Part shown: one piece after another, positions 26,084-35,300 of the stretch
Layout of the letters: every line of letters starts with the position of its first letter
Numbering within the stretch: the stretch's first letter is position 1
Source: Cesiribacteraceae bacterium YIM B00369
Lineage (GTDB): Bacteria; Bacteroidota; Bacteroidia; Cytophagales; Cyclobacteriaceae
Length of the DNA: 64,000 nt
Direction: 5' to 3'
Assembly (NCBI GenBank): GCA_017948555.1
Contig: JAFMYY010000002.1
Location: 1-64,000, forward strand
Translations under genes and position numbers: made by a program
Notes under the pieces: model-generated
Told to the model about the DNA's origin: nothing
What the model saw: only the letters and a program-made list of their open reading frames with translations
The model's database searches: none

Positions 26084-26662
26084 ATGTCAGCCATTTACCT
26101 GCTAGTTTTTGTTTTTGTATTGATTATTATATTGATGGTGTCGCTTATATTCACCAGGGGATACCGCGCATGGATTTACAGGCTGTTTAGTGTAGTATTT
26201 GCAGTGTTTCTTCTTTTTATCGGTTTTCTGGCTATAGGAACATCTTTCAGTGCAGATCCTGTTGAAATAAAGACCACTAATTACAGCAGCCAAAAGGGGT
26301 ATTTGTATTTTTTCGATAGCCATGGCTGTACAGCAAATATCAGGTATGGTTACCCTGTAAATGCCAATGAAGAGAGCTGGCTTGAGGTAGATGAAAAAAA
26401 TGAACAGCCGGGCGAAATCATACTCCTGGCTGATGATGGCATGATATATAAAATTCCTTCTCCTGATTATGATAAAATGAAACTGGATATATGGGAAAAA
26501 GAGCTGACGCCGGGCGATGAATGTTTCAGGGCACAAATAAATGCATACCGCAGGGAGCAGATCTTTTTCAGTATAGCCATTGGCCTGCTTCTCTTCGGGC
26601 TCCTGTTCCTTTTCGGGTACAGACGAAAATTTAAGCATAATGTAAGAAAGGGAATAGCGTAA
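26084..26662 (+). CDS. Hypothetical membrane protein with large extracytoplasmic loop
   Basis: 192 residues from the ATG at 26084; an ATG 36 bases further upstream is rejected because it precedes the likely transcription start. Two N-terminal helices (about 3-22 and 32-52), an extracytoplasmic domain of about 100 residues (KTTNYSSQKGYLYFFDSHGC, LLADDGMIYKIPSPDYDKM), and a third helix near the C-terminus (FFSIAIGLLLFGLLFLFGY) with a basic tail. I do not recognise a family. It may be co-transcribed with the ABC ATPase 26 bases downstream, which would make it a candidate partner, but nothing in the sequence proves that. Confidence 0.6.
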   Translation: MSAIYLLVFVFVLIIILMVSLIFTRGYRAWIYRLFSVVFAVFLLFIGFLAIGTSFSADPVEIKTTNYSSQKGYLYFFDSHGCTANIRYGYPVNANEESWLEVDEKNEQPGEIILLADDGMIYKIPSPDYDKMKLDIWEKELTPGDECFRAQINAYRREQIFFSIAIGLLLFGLLFLFGYRRKFKHNVRKGIA

Positions 26663-26688
26663 TATAAAAGCTGTGTTTACTGTTATTT

Positions 26689-27765
26689 ATGGATTTTTCA
26701 GATAAGAAGGAGAGTAGTATATTAAAGGTTCTGGGAATTTCCAGGCAATTCGAAGGCAGGGATGAGCCGGTGTTATCGGGGATTAATCTCGACTTAAAGG
26801 AGGGAGAAGTAGTTTCCCTTGCAGGAAGCAGCGGATCAGGAAAAACAAGCCTGCTGCGCATAATCGCAGGCCTTGAGGAGACAGATACCGGAGAGGTTAT
26901 TTTTCGCGGAAAAAAGGTACAGGGACCTTCGGAAAAACTTATTGCGGGCCATGAATCTATTCGTCTGGTCCATCAGCATTTCGAGCTGGCCCACCGGCGT
27001 ACCGTTTACGAAAACATTGCTCAAAAGCTGCGCCACCTGCACCCTTCAGAGCAAAAAGAGGAGACTCTTCGCCTGATGGAAATCTGCCGTATTGGTTATT
27101 TAGCTTCCAAATATGTGGAGGAGCTGTCGGGGGGAGAAAAACAGCGTCTGGCGCTGGCACGGGCCCTTGCCGAAGAGCCGGAGCTGCTTTTGCTCGATGA
27201 ACCCTTCAGTAATCTCGACCCCCACCTGAAAGAAGAAATCCGGTATGACCTTTTTAACTTTATCCGGGAGAGGGGCTTAACAGTGATTATGGTCAGCCAT
27301 GACCCAAAGGATGCTCTTTCACTCTCCGATACTATATGGGTGTTACGGAAGGGAGCTGTTGTGCAGAGCGGAACTCCCCGGCAGGTTTATTACGAATCTG
27401 TTTCGCCGGAGGTGGCGGCTTTGTTTGGTAGAATAAATCTTTGCAGGGCAGGCGATTTAATGCCCCTGCTGAATGTTCAGGCATTGGAGAGTATGCAGGG
27501 GATAGATCCTGAGTCTGTTTTAGGTTTCCGACCGGAATTGTTGGAGGTGGTGCCTGCGGGTGGAGGACATTTGCAGGGGAAGGTGGTTGAAACATTTTTC
27601 CACGGCGCAGCCAGCGAGGCAAAAGTGGAAACACGGGAGGGGTTTTCTTTTTACCTGCACCTTCCGGCGATGTTTAAATTGCCTGCAGACAGGATTGTTC
27701 ACCTTAAATTAAACCGGGAGTATCTGAGGGTATGGGAAGCCGGAGAAGCCACTCCTGTACAGTAG
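26689..27765 (+). CDS. ABC transporter ATP-binding protein, CUT/ferric-type, without a permease
   Basis: 358 residues. Walker A GSSGSGKTS (about 47), Q loop VHQHFEL, signature ELSGGEKQRLALARALA (about 145), Walker B LLLLDEPFSNLD, and switch His in MVSHDPKDAL. After the ATPase comes a TOBE-like C-terminal domain (about 275-355; GFRPELLEVVP, LQGKVVETFFHGAASEAKVE), as in importers for ferric iron, spermidine/putrescine or sugars (FbpC, PotA, MalK). No permease or binding-protein gene lies nearby, which is unusual for this class. Substrate unknown. Confidence 0.85.
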   Translation: MDFSDKKESSILKVLGISRQFEGRDEPVLSGINLDLKEGEVVSLAGSSGSGKTSLLRIIAGLEETDTGEVIFRGKKVQGPSEKLIAGHESIRLVHQHFELAHRRTVYENIAQKLRHLHPSEQKEETLRLMEICRIGYLASKYVEELSGGEKQRLALARALAEEPELLLLDEPFSNLDPHLKEEIRYDLFNFIRERGLTVIMVSHDPKDALSLSDTIWVLRKGAVVQSGTPRQVYYESVSPEVAALFGRINLCRAGDLMPLLNVQALESMQGIDPESVLGFRPELLEVVPAGGGHLQGKVVETFFHGAASEAKVETREGFSFYLHLPAMFKLPADRIVHLKLNREYLRVWEAGEATPVQ

Positions 27766-27818
27766 AGTGTGGACTCAATAATCTCTGATCCTCCGGCCTT
27801 GTTTCAGGGTATCTGTAT

Positions 27819-28061
27819 TCAAATAACATCCTGCATTGCTTTTTGCAGGGCCTGCATCATTTCTGTAAACCTTTGGGCCGCACTTTTCATGAATTCTTCG
27901 CTGAGGATAGCATCCAGGTCTTTCTCGCTGCTGATGTCCAGTTCAGGAACTTTAAAAGTTTGTTCTATCAGGCCTTTTTCCAGCTTTATGAGGTACTTAC
28001 CATTCCACTGGAAAATAGTTACTTTACACTCAGGGCGGAGGAATTCTCTCACTACTCTCAT
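27819..28061 (-). CDS. Small conserved-looking protein, 80 aa
   Basis: An 80-residue soluble protein: an N-terminal half with beta pattern (CKVTIFQWNGKYLIKLEKGL, EQTFKVPELDISSEKDLDAI) and a C-terminal amphipathic helix (KSAAQRFTEMMQALQKAMQD). I do not recognise a named family, but the coherent fold pattern and codon use argue for a real gene. It lies 58 bases downstream of osmC on the same strand, so the two may be co-transcribed. Confidence 0.6.
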   Translation of the reverse strand: MRVVREFLRPECKVTIFQWNGKYLIKLEKGLIEQTFKVPELDISSEKDLDAILSEEFMKSAAQRFTEMMQALQKAMQDVI

Positions 28062-28104
28062 AACATTAATTACAGTTAACAGGCGTAAAAATTTTTACTG
28101 TCAG

Positions 28105-28137
28105 CCTAAAGAAGAGAAATTACTTCTCTTCCTTAGG
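28105..28137 (-). terminator. Hairpin overlapping the osmC stop codon
   Basis: CCTAAAGAAGAGAA (28105-28118) and TTCTCTTCCTTAGG (28124-28137) pair with one mismatch around a five-base loop. The stop codon of the OsmC gene sits in the structure. There is no direct T-run, so it could be a weak terminator or an mRNA 3' stabiliser. Confidence 0.35.
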
Positions 28138-28557
28138 GTTTTCATTTCTTACTTCCACCGTATGGATAATTTCCATAGAAGGATCCAGGGAGGCTGAAAC
28201 AGAGCAGTACTTGTCGACACCTAAATGAACCACTTTTTCAAATTCCTCTGCTTTGGTATCCGGAGAATAGAGGATGAAGTGGAGGTTTAAGCGGGTGAAT
28301 TTTTTTGGAATTTCATCTTCGCGTCGTGTACCGGTCGATTTAATTTCGAGATCCCACACTGTTTTTCTCTTCTTTTTAAGGATCTGAACAATGTCAACAG
28401 CAGCACATGCTCCTGTGGCAGCTAAAAGCACCTGCATGGGAGAAAAGTGTTTCTTCTGCTCAGCAGGGTACATATCGAAGTTCAGGCGGTTGCCACTTTC
28501 GTTTTCAGCTTCCCATTCGTAATCGGCCAGATAGCGGGTTGTAAGATTAATATCCAT
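28120..28557 (-). CDS. OsmC-family protein
   Basis: 145 residues of the OsmC/Ohr fold: FSPMQVLLAATGACAAVDIV with the first conserved Cys (about 52), VWDLEIKSTGTRREDEIPKK, and HLGVDKYCSVSASLDP with the second Cys (about 118). The two cysteines form the peroxidatic/resolving pair of organic-hydroperoxide-reducing members of the family. The sequence resembles the YhfA-type subgroup more than Ohr itself, so the natural substrate is uncertain. Cytoplasmic. Confidence 0.88.
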   Translation of the reverse strand: MDINLTTRYLADYEWEAENESGNRLNFDMYPAEQKKHFSPMQVLLAATGACAAVDIVQILKKKRKTVWDLEIKSTGTRREDEIPKKFTRLNLHFILYSPDTKAEEFEKVVHLGVDKYCSVSASLDPSMEIIHTVEVRNENPKEEK

Positions 28558-28655
28558 GATTATCGTTTTTTTGCGAAGATACGGTCTATAGTTTAATGAA
28601 TATGAACAGTTGGCTTTTTTTTTAGTTTAAAAGGCGAACCAAAAATCTTTTATTT

Positions 28656-29012
28656 ATGCAATGGCTGATTCATATTCTTATTGATGCACTTGTACTACTG
28701 GTAGCCGCCAGAATGATGTCAACAGTACAGGTGCGTGATTTTAAAACAGCTCTTATTGTAGCGCTGGTAATTGGGGTGCTTAGTTTTTTAATCGGGTGGT
28801 TATTAACGCTTATCCTGAACGTAGCTACATTGGGCGTCTTTTATTTTACGGGCCTCGGCTTTATTACACGGATAATAGCCAATGCAATCATTATTGAGAT
28901 TACCGATAAAATGAGTTCCGGCTTCAATACCAAAGGTTTTATGCCTTCTTTAATACTGGCGGTTATTATTGCGTTGGTAGGTTCCATTGTAGATGGGTTT
29001 CTTTTTGGCTAA
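28656..29012 (+). CDS. Phage-holin-family-IV-like 4-TM membrane protein
   Basis: 118 residues and almost entirely membrane helices: about 4-20, 30-52, 55-80 and 96-116, with the family's polar motif ITDKMSSGFNTKGF in the last loop. Such proteins are common housekeeping membrane proteins in Bacteroidota, named for similarity to a mycobacterial phage holin; no other phage gene is present here, so a lytic role is unlikely. Function unknown. Confidence 0.8.
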   Translation: MQWLIHILIDALVLLVAARMMSTVQVRDFKTALIVALVIGVLSFLIGWLLTLILNVATLGVFYFTGLGFITRIIANAIIIEITDKMSSGFNTKGFMPSLILAVIIALVGSIVDGFLFG

Positions 29013-29053
29013 CCTTCTCTGCGGTAATGTTAATTACTGATTAATAGCAGTAT

Positions 29054-29085
29054 AGCCGGACCTCTCCAAAGGGGCCGGCTTTTTT
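29054..29085 (+). terminator. Terminator of the holin-like gene
   Basis: AGCCGG (29054-29059) and CCGGCT (29075-29080) form the outer stem, with an inner CTCC/GGGG pairing, followed directly by a run of T. Confidence 0.7.
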
Positions 29086-29441
29086 GTGTACTGTACTTTA
29101 GATAATTTCCCGGCGATGAATGTTCTGCTCTTCCTCCGCCTGTACAAAATAGCTGCAAGCCTTATACATAGCAGGATTTCAAATTTTATTGATTATATCA
29201 CCGCACAAATTATATCCCTATACCACAAAAGCAGATATGAAATTTGCTGTGTGGAGGAGTGATTTGGTAATCGTTTGTTTTGAGGAGTCAGTGAATTTTG
29301 TGCCAGGGTGTTTTTTTTTATGCCGAAAGGCTGTTTTTAGTTATTTTATGCATTCATGTAGCATAAAAGCCCGAAATCCGGCAGGAAGTTAATAAAGGTA
29401 CACCCCCCCGGTAAGTATCATTGGTATAAGTGAGGGTAAAT

Positions 29442-29478
29442 AAAAAGCCCCGGAAACGCACAGCTTCCGGGGCTTTTT
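29442..29478. terminator. Strong bidirectional terminator
   Basis: A perfect 14-bp stem, AAAAAGCCCCGGAA with TTCCGGGGCTTTTT, and a nine-base loop. It carries an A-run on one side and a T-run on the other, so it works in both directions. It ends the lectin-like lipoprotein transcript coming from the right. Confidence 0.8.
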
Positions 29479-29506
29479 ATTAAGTAATCAGTAATCAATA
29501 ATCAAC
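29479..29506 (-). repeat. Degenerate heptamer array abutting a stop codon
   Basis: On the plus strand ATTAAGT AATCAGT AATCAAT AATCAAC; in the direction of the adjacent gene GTTGATT ATTGATT ACTGATT ACTTAAT. It begins at the base after the lipoprotein gene's stop codon. The units resemble those after the ureohydrolase gene (51721-51762). Confidence 0.55.
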
Positions 29507-30907
29507 TTATTCTCCGGCACCTGTTCCTGAGGTGGAAGGCTGCAAGGTCCAGTTAAGGATATCGTGCGATGCCCAGCCCCAGTTTACTCCTGTAGCGGCA
29601 GTAAAGCCTACAAAAGCTTTTCCTTCTGTCAGTTGCATGTAGTCGGTAAGTGTCATTTCCACTTCCAGTGCAGGGGTTGTCATATCGTCAAGGAAAACCT
29701 GCAGCGTACCCGGAGTGTATACAATTTTAGCAGTATGGCTGGAGGTTTCATTTCCAATAAATGCAGGCAGGTCAGGGTTACTTTCATCTGTTGTATAACC
29801 AAGGCTATAGTCTTTTTCTGCAAATATAGGCCCAAACCTGTTCGCGTGGTTGGTTTGAACGCTAATATGGTTACCATTAGGATCCTTCATGTCATTATCG
29901 CCATTTTCGTTTGTATTCTTATAAGCATCAAATTCAATGGCAACTGCATTTGTTATACCTGCATATCCTAAGCTTCCCCCACGGTGACCACGGGCTTCAA
30001 GTCCTGCAGGGTCGTTTTGAATAATAAAGGCTAATCCTTCGGCGCCAACTTCTCCTGTCTGGCCTTCAGGCCGTCCGGGGCGGGCAATACGGAAGTCAAA
30101 AGTAGTTTCAAATCCTCCTTCCACAGGAATTCTTGTTCCATAATATGCAACGCCCACTCTGTCTGCTTTTTCAGGGGTAAGCCGTAAAGCTGTAATACCC
30201 TCCACAGCCTGATCTTCGTAAACAAAAGCGGAGCCTATGGTGGCAATGCCGGCGTCCATGCTGAAGCCCTGGCTTAAATCAACGTTCTCTTCCAGTATTG
30301 TAAATTCAGGTCCCTCGTATGTTTCGCCTCCCATAGTTAATACCACACGGCCGCCGGTTACATTTGCAGGAACTACCACAGTAATAGTATTGTCAGTTAC
30401 CGATGTGATATTGGCTTCTGTTCCGTTAAAGGTTACAACATGATCGGAAACGGCATCCCCGAAGTTATTTCCTCTGATTCTTACTGTCATGCCTTCAGCT
30501 ACCTGGTTTGGCTGTACTGCTGTTATGCCTGTTTCAGGTTCCGGCTGAGGTTCGGGGGCTGTAACTGTAAAAACCGGGCTTGAGATTGTTCTTCCCAAAG
30601 TGGTTAAATTAATTTTACCGGTAGTCGCTCCTTCAGGTACAGTAACCGTTATTTGTTCATTTGTAACTGCTGTAATTTCTGCCTGACTTCCGCCATTAAA
30701 AATTACAGTATGGTCGCCAGCAGTTTCACCAAAGTTCCTGCCTATAATTCTTACTTCTGAGCCTACCGGTCCGTTTATAGGATCAATAGAAGTAATAACA
30801 GCCAGCGATTCGTCTACAGGACTTTCATCGTCCTTACAGCCTGCAAACAGTATTGCAACCATTGCAAGGGCAAAAATTGAGTTAGAGAAATGTGAAAAAA
30901 GTTTCAT
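29507..30907 (-). CDS. Surface lipoprotein with two IPT/TIG domains and an L-type lectin domain
   Basis: 466 residues. Lipoprotein signal ending ILFAGC; the residues after the lipidated Cys are KDDES, which fits the K-(D/E)-(D/E) lipoprotein export signal described in Capnocytophaga, so it is probably on the cell surface. Two IPT/TIG beta-sandwich domains follow (about 37-115 and 127-205, each starting I-x-x-(I/V)-x-P and containing VRI(I/R)GxNFG). The C-terminal half (about 210-455) is a legume/L-type lectin fold (ETTFDFRIARPGRP, GLAFIIQNDPAGLEARGHRG, NAVAIEFDAYKN, GKAFVGFTAATGVNWGWASH). It probably binds glycans. Transcribed alone. Confidence 0.85.
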   Translation of the reverse strand: MKLFSHFSNSIFALAMVAILFAGCKDDESPVDESLAVITSIDPINGPVGSEVRIIGRNFGETAGDHTVIFNGGSQAEITAVTNEQITVTVPEGATTGKINLTTLGRTISSPVFTVTAPEPQPEPETGITAVQPNQVAEGMTVRIRGNNFGDAVSDHVVTFNGTEANITSVTDNTITVVVPANVTGGRVVLTMGGETYEGPEFTILEENVDLSQGFSMDAGIATIGSAFVYEDQAVEGITALRLTPEKADRVGVAYYGTRIPVEGGFETTFDFRIARPGRPEGQTGEVGAEGLAFIIQNDPAGLEARGHRGGSLGYAGITNAVAIEFDAYKNTNENGDNDMKDPNGNHISVQTNHANRFGPIFAEKDYSLGYTTDESNPDLPAFIGNETSSHTAKIVYTPGTLQVFLDDMTTPALEVEMTLTDYMQLTEGKAFVGFTAATGVNWGWASHDILNWTLQPSTSGTGAGE

Positions 30908-31110
30908 ACAAAATATATAAAGTGAAAAAAGAGATTGCTTGCAGAAAGTTATACTGTGTTTAAAAAATTACTGATTAAAAACCGGCTTTTGCTCCATTAA
31001 ATTCTTTAAGAAAATGTATGCCTGATCAGCAATAATTAACAGCTGCTCGGAAAATTTGTTTGTGAAGAGTTGAATAAATTATGCTCAGCAATAAAAAACG
31101 AATCCGAATT

Positions 31111-31704
31111 TCATCTGTATTTCTCACCCTCAGGTTTCTCCTTTTTCTTCCGGTACCATAAAAGGCCTTTAATATTTGCCTGCCATTCAGGTAGCAGGAG
31201 GGTAAGAATAATATCTTCAGTTGCATCCAGAATACTCAATATTACTGCAAAATAGAAAATGGCTGTGCTGGCCTCAAATATGAGGGTAAGGCTAAGAAAA
31301 ACCACCTGAGCAATGGCAGCCAGTTTAGCTGAATAAGTGTGGAAGCTACTTGGTTGCCTCCATTTTATGAGGGCCAGAATGAACTGAAAGAGGTAAAGAC
31401 CCAAAACAATAAAAACCGGAACGAGGTAATCTGTAAAAAAATCTTTTTCAAATACATAAAAGGCTGCCAGCCCGGAAAATAATAAAAGAACATCACCAAG
31501 AGTATCCAGACGGGCTCTCCTTGCACTTTCCTGGCCGTGGAAAAAAGCAAAATAGCCATCAATAAAGTCAGTGGAAAACAGGATTACCCATGCCCATGCA
31601 GTAAGGTTCCTTTCGTTCATATAGGTTAAAACAAGAATGAGCGGAAAACCAATAACCCGTGTGAGGGCTATTGATTCTGCTGTATTCAAATTATTCAGGT
31701 TCAT
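31111..31704 (-). CDS. CDP-alcohol phosphotransferase-like membrane protein, degenerate motif
   Basis: 197 residues and about five to six membrane helices. The segment STDFIDGYFAFFHG ... RLDTLGDVLL lines up with the family signature D-x2-D-G-x2-A-R-x8-G-x3-D-x3-D of CDP-alcohol phosphatidyltransferases. The DxxDG and DxxxD parts are kept, but the Arg after the first Ala is Phe and the conserved Gly before the last two Asp residues is Arg, so activity is doubtful. It may make an unusual phospholipid, or may have lost catalysis. Transcribed alone. Confidence 0.65.
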   Translation of the reverse strand: MNLNNLNTAESIALTRVIGFPLILVLTYMNERNLTAWAWVILFSTDFIDGYFAFFHGQESARRARLDTLGDVLLLFSGLAAFYVFEKDFFTDYLVPVFIVLGLYLFQFILALIKWRQPSSFHTYSAKLAAIAQVVFLSLTLIFEASTAIFYFAVILSILDATEDIILTLLLPEWQANIKGLLWYRKKKEKPEGEKYR

Positions 31705-31884
31705 AAAAAATGCGCTCCTGTACGCCTCATGAAATAAATATCATCCGCTGTAAAAACGAAATAATCAGAGGTAAGTTTACAGTCAGGTGCATAAACAAAG
31801 GTTTTTTGTTTTGCCTGAAGCGCAACTGCAGAACCTGTTTTACATCCTTACGGAGGATGTATTTCCCTTTAGAAGGAGGGGGAT
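31705..31884. other. Short intergenic region with a hairpin
   Basis: TACATCC (31841-31847) and GGATGTA (31855-31861) form a 7-bp stem. On the plus strand it is followed by TTTCCCTTT, a poor terminator tract. Nothing else recognised. Confidence 0.35.
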
Positions 31885-32049
31885 TTATTCTTTCTGACTC
31901 TGGCTATAAGCCAGGGTAATCAGTCTTTGATATCCTTCTTCAAGCGGAATATTTGCTTTGGTCATTTGATCTATCAGGTATTTTACCTGCATAAGATAAT
32001 CAAGGTGTTCCGGTCCTAATGCTTTAGTTTCTCTTACTGCTTCCATCAT
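31885..32049 (-). CDS. Small orphan protein, 54 aa
   Basis: A 54-residue protein starting MMEAVRETKALGPEHLDYLM and ending RLITLAYSQSQKE. It is predicted to form two or three amphipathic helices (EHLDYLMQVKYLIDQMTKAN, LEEGYQRLITLAYSQ) with no membrane segment. The spacing of hydrophobic residues is that of a real small helical protein. Two ATG codons stand in tandem at the start. I know no family. It stands alone on the minus strand between the CDP-alcohol phosphotransferase-like gene and the subtilisin gene. Confidence 0.55.
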   Translation of the reverse strand: MMEAVRETKALGPEHLDYLMQVKYLIDQMTKANIPLEEGYQRLITLAYSQSQKE

Positions 32050-32348
32050 ATCAGTTCCTTTTATAGCCTTTAATTAATATATGTTCTTTGGTAATTTATA
32101 TCTTCAGAGGCGGAAAAGTAACCGGAGGCTATAATTGCAGCATGCAATATTTATGTTAAAAATGCAGGTTTACGGCTTTGTCTTTTCCTGCATTTGTCGC
32201 CCGGACAGGGCTAAGAGCTTTATTCAGAGCGTTTAAGAGGAGTTTTAAGGTATACTTTCAGGTATTTGATATTATTCCGTTAAATAAAAATATTTTTTCA
32301 AGGTAATAAAAAGAGGTTTTTAGAAGAAGAAGCTGGATTTCAACTCCT
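32050..32348. other. Intergenic region, nothing recognised
   Basis: About 300 AT-rich bases between the 54-aa gene's start and the subtilisin gene's stop codon. No clear terminator or exact -7 box was found on either strand. Confidence 0.4.
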
Positions 32349-35300
32349 TTATTCCTTTATTATTTTACTCTGAAAGACAGACTTTGTAGTGTGGAACCGG
32401 AGCATATACCAGCCCGGCGAAAGTGTATGAAGGTCCAGTTGCAGGCTTTCCTGTTTTTTTGCAAGGACCTTTGAAATAATGGTTCTGCCACGGGCATCAG
32501 TCAGAGAAAGAAGCCCTCCCGCCTCTGAAACGGGCAGCTTTATCCAAAGATGGTCTTTTACAGGGTTGGGATATGCTTCCGGGAAGTTTGCAGATGGCAA
32601 AGCGGCATCTAAACCCGTGAGGTGATTAACCACAATGGTTTTAGACGTTGTTTCCATACAGCCGCCGGCATTGGTGGCTGTGAGGGTCACCTCATAAATG
32701 CCGGCTTCATCGAACCGTTGTGAAGGCTCTTTCAAATCGGAGTTGATGCCATTGCCAAAGCTCCATTGCCAGGAGACAGCTTCCCCGCTTGTGCTTTTAA
32801 AGCGAACAGGAATGCCGGCAGGAATCGTATCTGATGTGGTGGTAAAGCCGGAGACTCCTTCAGATATTAATATATTTACTGTTGCAGTGTTGCTTTCCAG
32901 ACCTCCGCTTATGTTCGTTACATAAAGGGTTTTATCTGCCACCAGGGGTTCGGTGGTATATTCCCTGCCTTTCCGGAGGATGGTTTGTTTTTCAGGGTCG
33001 TCGTAGAAATAATATATTCCCTCCGCCGCCGGGCGAATACAAACTGCACTTCCTTTACACACATTTGCAGGGGAGAGGAGTGGTTCAGGAGAGGCAATGA
33101 GCCTTATTTCCTGTGTGCTGGCAGCCTGGCAGCCATTCAGGTAATAAACTATGGCCTGAGCATAAATAGTGGTTTCTCCGGTACTGTAAGGAAGTAATAA
33201 AACATTGCCATTCCCCTTTAGCAGGCCATTAATGTACCAGTCTATCCTGGCTGTTTTTTCCGGGTGAGTGGCGGTGGCTGTCAGCTGTAATGCATACTTC
33301 TCTGTAGCGGTGCTGTCGACAACAAAAGAATAATTTATGGAAGCATTGAATACCTCTGTCGTAAGGGGTACAAGGTCGCTTTCATACGCTCCCGTTCCCC
33401 GGCTTGCATACCAGCTAGTGTTTCCGGAAAGAGCGGGACTGGTGTAGGTAATGCCTGAAAATAATTTTCTGCTCTTTTCCTGATCTGCAAACAGGTTAAA
33501 AGGAAGCCCGTCATCAGCCTGAATGGTGGTAACTCCGGGTGAGCAGAGTAGCTGGTTAGAGATTTTTGGAACTTCATTTTTATATACTACCGTTACTTTT
33601 TTACTGGCAAAAGAGGCGCAGCCTGCCATGCTCTGAACATTTAAATGAATAGTATAATTTCCGGGGGTATTGAAGAATGCTTTAGGCGATTGTTTCCTGC
33701 TTTGGTATCCATTACTGAAATCCCAGAACCAGGAGTCTGCATTTTTGCTTTTGTCAAGCAGCTGCAGTACAGCCGTTTCCCCGGGGTTGATGGACAGAGT
33801 ATCATTGCTCATGCTAAAATCAGCAATGGGAGTAATTACTGTTACTTTTGCGCTCATAATATCTCCCTTCCATGCCTGGCTTGTACTGGCAAGGTAAATA
33901 GTCGTGTCTTTGTATACAGGCTCCAGTGTTAAGGAGGTGCCGTTGCCAATTAATTCTTTTCCGAAAGGGTCGGCATAAAATTCGTATTGTTCACCCTCTG
34001 TTCCGCGAACCGTGGGGCTCATTCCCGGGCAGCTTAGTATCCGGCTCAGTACAGGTGGCGACTGCAGGTACTCCCGGTAGCGCTCCCGGGCTAGTAAAAC
34101 GGCCTTTTGCAGTTCTTCCTTCGATGAGGCGGTAAGGAGGGCAAAAGCCACTTTCTCACTTTTGTTAGGGGCAAGGGCAGGTATGGTCCCCCCCAGAAAC
34201 TGTGCTACGTCGTTTCCGCTTCCTTTTACGCCGGCATTTTGTTTTGCAATTCCATTGGCGAGGAAGTTGTATTTCCGGGCACGGGTGAGGCTATCGGTTA
34301 TTTCTGCCTCGTTTCCGTTTCTGGAAGCAAGGTCTACAGCATGGTAGCCTATGGAATGGCCGGTAAGGAGGGCGAGTCCGGCAAAACGGTTTTCATGTTC
34401 GTCGTGGGTATACCCCATGGCGTGTTCAGCATCCCAGCCGGCTTTATTCCTGAATAACTCTGCCAGGTCAAAGTCGGCATACATGCCTGTATGGAGGTTA
34501 TTGATAGTTGTGCCGGCACGGTTAATGATCCTGTATTCTATAATAAGAGATGAATATGCCTCATCCTCCTTCCAGCCCAGCACTTTCTGTTCAATCAGCA
34601 GGTTAAAGGGAACTGAGTCGGAAGTTACAGTTTCAAAGCTGGAGCGGGCATCCCTGTAGGCGGTGGAGTTATTAAACAGCTTCAGGCGGGTGCGGGTGCG
34701 GAAATCCTGATTCCGTATGGCAGGGCTTATCACTCTTACCATATTATTTGCCACAGCTTTGTCGCTTTGTGCCAGTACAAGACCAAGGTTGTGGGCCAGA
34801 GGCGTGTTCTGGTACCTGAAGCCTATGCCATTTAAATTATAATCATAGTCGTAGCCGAGGTTACCGTTGGAGGATATTGTCAGGGTAAGCTTATCTGTTT
34901 TAAAATCCAGATACTCCCCGCTGGCGCGGAATTCAAAGTGCTGGTAATCGGTGTAGTTAAGGTCATTGAATCCAAGCCTGAAGGTAATCGTGTGATCGTT
35001 AGGCAAATCAGGGTGCAGGTAAATCCTGAAAGGCTGGTCAGTATTACGAAAGGTTCCAAGTGTTTTTATTTCCCCAAGCTGTACTGTTCCGTTTAAAATA
35101 GTTACATAAGGAGAGTTGGTGGATATTTCAGCGGAGAGGTTAGTGGTGGAGGAGAGAAAGTTTTTAAAATCCATCCGGATCTCGACCGTGTCGTTATAAA
35201 AGGCAAAAGGGCCTGAGCCGTTAAAAACCTCAAACTCCTGCATACGAACAGCCGGAGAAACCGCATTGCTAAGCGCTTTTTGCATATTAAGCCTCCCTTT

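Larger units (their letters stand above)
29013..29506. other. Intergenic region with two terminators
   Basis: About 490 bases holding the terminator of the holin-like gene (29054-29085), a strong bidirectional hairpin (29442-29478) and a heptamer array (29479-29506). An open frame of 67 codons at 29189-29392 has no recognisable pattern and is rich in Cys and Phe; I regard it as chance. Confidence 0.5.

Noticed and set aside
28656-29012. Evidence of a prophage from the holin-like protein
   Set aside because: No integrase, capsid, tail or lysis gene is nearby; this 4-TM family is common as a stand-alone chromosomal gene in the phylum.
29189-29392. Open frame of 67 codons
   Set aside because: Cys- and Phe-rich chance translation in an AT-rich spacer between two terminators.
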